From Plakobranchus ocellatus (Eukaryota > Mollusca > Gastropoda > Plakobranchidae): a stretch of 27,013 nt of DNA. Positions 10,133-27,013 of the stretch are shown here, piece by piece; the first letter of the stretch is position 1, and the number at the start of each line of letters is the position of its first letter. The notes below the pieces were generated by a model, which made no database searches, was not told the DNA's origin, and saw nothing but the letters and a program-made list of their open reading frames with translations. The stretch is taken from NCBI GenBank assembly GCA_019648995.1, contig BLXT01005154.1, positions 2,261,928 to 2,288,940 on the forward strand. The letters run 5' to 3'. The translations under genes were made by a program, and so were the position numbers.

Positions 10133-10556
10133 ACAAGCGCTCTGTTATCGAGTTTTTGGCAGCTGAGGGATGTTCTGCTGCAAATATTCATGCAAGAATG
10201 AAGACAGTTTATGGTGAAATGTGCATTTCAGACTGTGCAGTTCGCAAATGGGTGAGAATTTTTAAAGGGGAAGATCCCAGAGAGACAATTCTGCGTGATC
10301 GAAAGCGTTTGGGTAGGCCCCTTTCTGCATCGGTCACGGCTCATCGAGAGAAAGTTGACTGCATGATTAGAGCAAATTGAAGGGTCAAACAAAAGGAAAT
10401 TGCCAATGCAGTAGGCATTTCGAAAGAACGAGTGAACCATATCGTCACAACTGTACTGGGTTACCGAAAAGTCTCTGCCCGTTGGGTCCCAAGACAGCTC
10501 ACTGTATAGATGAAAGCGCAGAGAAAGGACATGTGTACTCAACTCTAAGAGCTTTC
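10133..10556 (+). pseudogene. mariner transposase N-terminal fossil
   Basis: In frame from 10133 this reads NKRSVIEFLAAEGCSAANIH... with no ATG start. A first helix-turn-helix is followed by KWVRIFKGEDPRET, the linker LGRPLSAS, a second helix-turn-helix (KQKEIANAVGISKERVNHIV) and WVPRQLT, resembling the conserved WVPHxL motif of mariner transposases. Stops interrupt it: TGA at 10378-10380, TAG at 10507-10509 and TAA at 10546-10548. Homology ends abruptly at 10556, where the inverted copy begins, so the DD34D catalytic domain is missing entirely. The family assignment rests on these motifs; the domains are the DNA-binding part of a DNA transposase. Confidence 0.82.
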
Positions 10557-10661
10557 AACTGTCTTCATTCTTGCATGAATATTTGCAGCAGAACATCCCT
10601 CAGCTGCCAAAAACTCGATAATAGAGCGCTGTTTGATGAGAAGGTCATTGGACGTCACCAT
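10545..10661 (-). pseudogene. inverted transposase start fragment
   Basis: On the minus strand an ATG at 10661 opens a 38-codon frame: MVTSNDLLIKQRSIIEFLAA, then the same residues as the left arm through MKTV, after which it runs across the inversion junction into three unrelated codons and TAG at 10547-10545. It preserves the start codon and first residues that the left arm has lost. It shows that the right end of the element derives from the 5' end. Confidence 0.8.
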
Positions 10662-10735
10662 TGTCTCATAAACATGGCTACCCCATCACGTGTTGCGCGT
10701 CACTGCATTATGAGTACAAATGACGTCACACAAAC

Positions 10736-10847
10736 TTAAGCCTACAAAAAAGGTGCGAGAGTATATATATGTATGAAATTTTAGGTCGATGTGACAAAAA
10801 TCGACTGAGTTATTAGCAAACGGAACTTAATTATCAGCCTGCCCTCG
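10736..10847 (-). repeat. right outer terminal inverted repeat of the mariner
   Basis: 112-bp inverse of the left end, ending in ...CAGCCTGCCCTCG just before TA. It carries the extra ATAT unit relative to the left arm. Confidence 0.85.
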
Positions 10848-10849
10848 TA

Positions 10850-11397
10850 TATGTGATGTTTCGAATTCTTCCTCTTTAGGTCCCTTGTCTGGAACAGACA
10901 TTGGCAATTATCGCCCTGCACTCAAACCTTTTCTCAGTTGACCACATCAAGTTGTTTTTGCTATATTTACTTGTTGCTCATGACTTCAAGATTTTCAATA
11001 AAAGTCTTTTCTCTGTCTACCTCAACTGTACTTGCCGTCAATCTTTCAAGTAATTTCAGTGTGTTCTAAACCCTTGTGTTGGCAAATATGTCTTAAAAAT
11101 TGTAGTTGTGAATTGCGTATACAGTTGTCAATGTTTCTGCTTCTGTAATTTGCATGTGTCGTTATGTGTCACTGAAACGAGATTTGACTGCCACACAAAT
11201 GTCTATAGGAAGAAATGGAAATTGCATCCAAGATATGGGAACTCCTTGTACTGAAGAATTAGCTTTAAAAACCCAAAACTTCTTAAATATGTTATGAAAC
11301 ATTAAACATTTTCACACCTTTACCCATGTTTCGATAAATTTTCCCTCTGGCTCATTTTCTACAAATGTTTTTGAATTTTGTTTTCTTTTTATTCCAG
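10850..11397. other. non-coding stretch between mariner and 5' UTR exon
   Basis: Ordinary AT-rich sequence with no repeat or coding signal recognised. It ends in a T-rich tract (about 11373-11395) leading to the acceptor ATTCCAG at 11391-11397. Confidence 0.6.
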
Positions 11398-11552
11398 AAT
11401 GGCAAATGGCTTGGAAGTCTTAAAGACTGCCAAATAAGACAAAGCACTGAGGAAATGGCTCATTGAATGCTTTGCTCTCAGCAGTAACCTTATTATCAAA
11501 AGGGAGCTGCCTAAATTGGTGACTTGTTGAAAGAGTTCTTTTAGTTTTTAAG
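11398..11552 (+). other. CUL1: candidate 5' UTR exon of CUL1
   Basis: Bounded by a strong acceptor (T-rich tract then ATTCCAG) and a strong donor AAG|GTAAGG. It is 155 bp, more GC-balanced than its flanks and not open in any long frame. When joined to the exon starting at 12351, an in-frame TGA at 11520-11522 lies upstream of the CUL1 ATG, in line with ATG 12423 being the start. It contains three very short upstream ORFs. Inferred from splice signals only. Confidence 0.45.
11399..11487 (+). promoter_or_regulatory. three short upstream ORFs in the candidate 5' UTR exon
   Basis: ATG...TAA at 11399-11437 (12 codons, MANGLEVLKTAK), ATG GCT CAT TGA at 11455-11466, and ATG...TAA at 11467-11487 (6 codons). 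The second stop abuts the third start as TGAATG. If this exon is in the CUL1 mRNA, these could reduce or tune translation of the main ORF. Confidence 0.4.
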
Positions 11553-12350
11553 GTAAGGACACTTTCATTTATGTTTCTTTCCTCTGCCTTCAGCACAGGA
11601 AAAGCCTTAGAGATTATGGTTTATGTACTTTTTCTCATTCTTTTTTTCTTTCAATTGAGACTAACTAATTTGAGACTTGCGACACTGGATTAACCAATAT
11701 TTAATTGTCAAAGAACATAAAATAAGATAAAACACCGCATAAAAATGACTTTAAAATGTTCCTCAATGCAACCTTTGCCAAAGGCTTTAAACTTTTTTAC
11801 CTCTAGTCATTGCAAATATTTTAATCATCTTTCACACAGTTACATAACTTACTCCTCTCTAAAGCTTACTTTTCAAACAGCCACAATTTATATCAAACAT
11901 AGGCAGTGGTATTCCCCTTTTTTTTATATTTGAAGGACAAAAGTTGTAACTGTCATACATAGAAATTTTATTACCTTATTCTACTCAACAAAGTTTGCTA
12001 TTTGTTACACAAAGCTTGTATTAATTATGATCTGGTTGGCATGATTGTCATCTGTACTTGATGAGGCACCCAGAGATTTTTAAAAAAATAAAATGTGTAA
12101 ATTATTTTCAGTTTACATTGTTAAAAATGCACGCTTTTCAAGCAAAAAAAAAAATTGTAATGTACATTACTCATTTCACACTTTTGAGGAAAAATTATTT
12201 TTTTTGTGGTAGACTTTGGATTTGGCTCCATTGCCTTTTGCTTACCAGGTCTATTCAACATTGAATGCATCAGCTTCTTCTGTACTTTGAACATACTATA
12301 AGGGTTTATATAAATAAAACAAGAAGATTCTTTTTATTTCCAACTGCTAG
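11553..12350 (+). other. intron before the CUL1 start exon
   Basis: AT-rich. The plus-strand frames at 11745-11933 and 12058-12264 have no recognisable domain and no splice support. The acceptor for the next exon is TTTCCAACTGCTAG at 12337-12350. Confidence 0.55.
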
Positions 12351-12422
12351 GAGATTGCTAAGCTTGTCGAGCAAAACCAAATTGGAGTTGCAGATTCAGT
12401 AGGGAGCTTCACAGCAATCAGA

Positions 12423-26423
<14,001 letters not shown>

Positions 26424-27013
26424 GTGATTTTTTTTTTACAGTGCATGGAGATTCAGGGGCAGTCGCATTATCAAGCAAAACAAACCACCAGTCATAAAAT
26501 GAGAGAAAAGTTATGGGTTTATTCCTATGGGATTTTTTTTAATGTGGTTATTATTTTCCTATTGTAGTATGTCTATTTCCTGCAATGTAATGCGTCATGT
26601 ACTATTATTTTTATTTTGTGAAAGTGGGTGTACACTGTGAGAGCTATGATTTATAGTTTTGCTTGTTCGCATTAGTCAGTTATGTTCCTGTTATTTTGTA
26701 GACTAAAGGTATAAAATTACTGTAAGTGAGAATAAGGTCCTTTTTTTACATAATTTAATTCAATTTGAACCCCCCCAAAAAAGGCGTACTTGCCTAGTTT
26801 TTGCAGATTAGTATTTTTGTTTTCATGACGTTTGCAGGAAGGTGAAGATCTAATATGTCAAAATTAGTCAAGTCAGTTGCAGCTGGAAATTTTCTGTTAT
26901 TTTTGTAAAAAGATTTACCCCCAACCCACTTTGTTACATTGTCCTTCGAGAGTTACAGAACCAGTTTTACACTTCACCTCATGAATTTAAATGCAAGTAT
27001 TTTTTTTTTTTTT
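26424..27013 (+). other. CUL1 intron 18 (partial)
   Basis: Runs off the window. I searched it for the expected final exon (KCIDILIEKEYLER... ending YLA) and did not find it. A C-run/A-run lies at about 26770-26782. Confidence 0.75.

Larger units (their letters stand above)
10017..10847 (+). mobile_element. fold-back mariner-type element (831 bp), non-autonomous
   Basis: Flanked by TA at 10015-10016 and 10848-10849, the expected Tc1/mariner target duplication. The ends are inverted repeats (GAGGGCAGGCTGATAATTAA...) that run far beyond a normal mariner terminus. Outer arms 10017-10124 and 10736-10847 pair with few differences. Inner arms 10136-10209 and 10557-10630 pair over 74 bp with one mismatch. 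The loop (10210-10556) is transposase coding sequence. The left arm lacks about 95 bp that the right arm keeps (10631-10735), including the start codon. The transposase catalytic half is absent, so any mobility would need an enzyme supplied in trans. It lies in the upstream region or first intron of CUL1. Confidence 0.88.
8018..11397 (+). other. upstream region or first intron of CUL1, repeat-rich
   Basis: If the exons proposed at 7976-8017 and 11398-11552 are real, this is CUL1 intron 1. It holds the CTAGATCTAG patch (8310-8545), a MITE-like hairpin (8845-8968), an (ATTG)n tract (9298-9313), an unidentified moderately GC-rich stretch (9470-9780) and the fold-back mariner (10017-10847). No host coding exon was recognised in it. 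Confidence 0.55.

Noticed and set aside
10228-10542. 104-codon minus-strand frame in the mariner loop
   Set aside because: Antisense of the transposase fragment, with no domain of its own.
10377-10739. 120-codon plus-strand frame across the mariner
   Set aside because: It is out of frame with the recognised transposase motifs and crosses the inversion junction. The real homology is in the frame read from 10133.
26442-26567. Possible last CUL1 exon starting TGC after TTTTTTTACAG, matching the expected Cys after ...VPVIK
   Set aside because: It would need an intron of about 18 bp from the donor at 26424, which is far too short, and the downstream residues (MEIQGQSHY...) do not resemble the conserved cullin C terminus.
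26838-26867. Short frame EGEDLICQN-stop after TTTGCAG as an alternative CUL1 terminal exon
   Set aside because: It keeps frame from exon 18 but bears no resemblance to the expected winged-helix end, and nothing else supports it. Chance match to an acceptor.

Overview
The window is AT-rich, intron-rich animal nuclear DNA. Two conserved eukaryotic genes are split into short exons with canonical GT-AG junctions, and the spacers are full of homopolymer runs, minisatellites and DNA-transposon remnants. Protein similarity places it in an invertebrate. The clustered palindromic words TAGGCCTA and CTAGATCTAG, together with the overall texture, suggest a mollusc, probably a gastropod; that placement is inference from the sequence only.

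Left part (1-7.4 kb): a complete minus-strand gene for the spliceosomal protein CCDC12 (cwf18 family). It has five coding exons between 7311 (ATG) and 4237 (stop) and encodes 158 residues. Its 3' UTR probably runs leftward to about 3.1 kb. No gene was recognised in 1-3.0 kb. Intron 1 carries a 274-bp MITE with a 6-bp target duplication, and intron 2 carries an old tandem duplication.

Middle (7.3-12.4 kb): the spacer between two divergently transcribed genes. It holds a CpG-dense spot near 8.0 kb that looks like a non-coding first exon of the right-hand gene, a patch of CTAGATCTAG words, six exact TAGGCCTA octamers within 2.5 kb (6880-9384), a second MITE-like hairpin, and an 831-bp mariner derivative. 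That element is a fold-back: its right end is an inverted copy of its own 5' end, including the transposase start codon. A probable second 5' UTR exon with three tiny upstream ORFs lies at 11398-11552.

Right part (12.4-27 kb): plus-strand CUL1, the cullin scaffold of SCF ubiquitin ligases. Eighteen coding exons give 766 residues in frame from the start Met to the ...RVPVIK segment, including the neddylation lysine. The last exon (about 26 residues) lies beyond the right edge. Intron 7 contains a 51-bp triplication and intron 8 a 22-bp minisatellite.

The two genes act in different processes (pre-mRNA splicing and ubiquitin ligation). Their link here is positional: a head-to-head pair with a possible shared promoter region. 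I found no RNA genes and no CRISPR array. The most unusual structure is the fold-back mariner, whose transcript could form a long hairpin matching the transposase start region.
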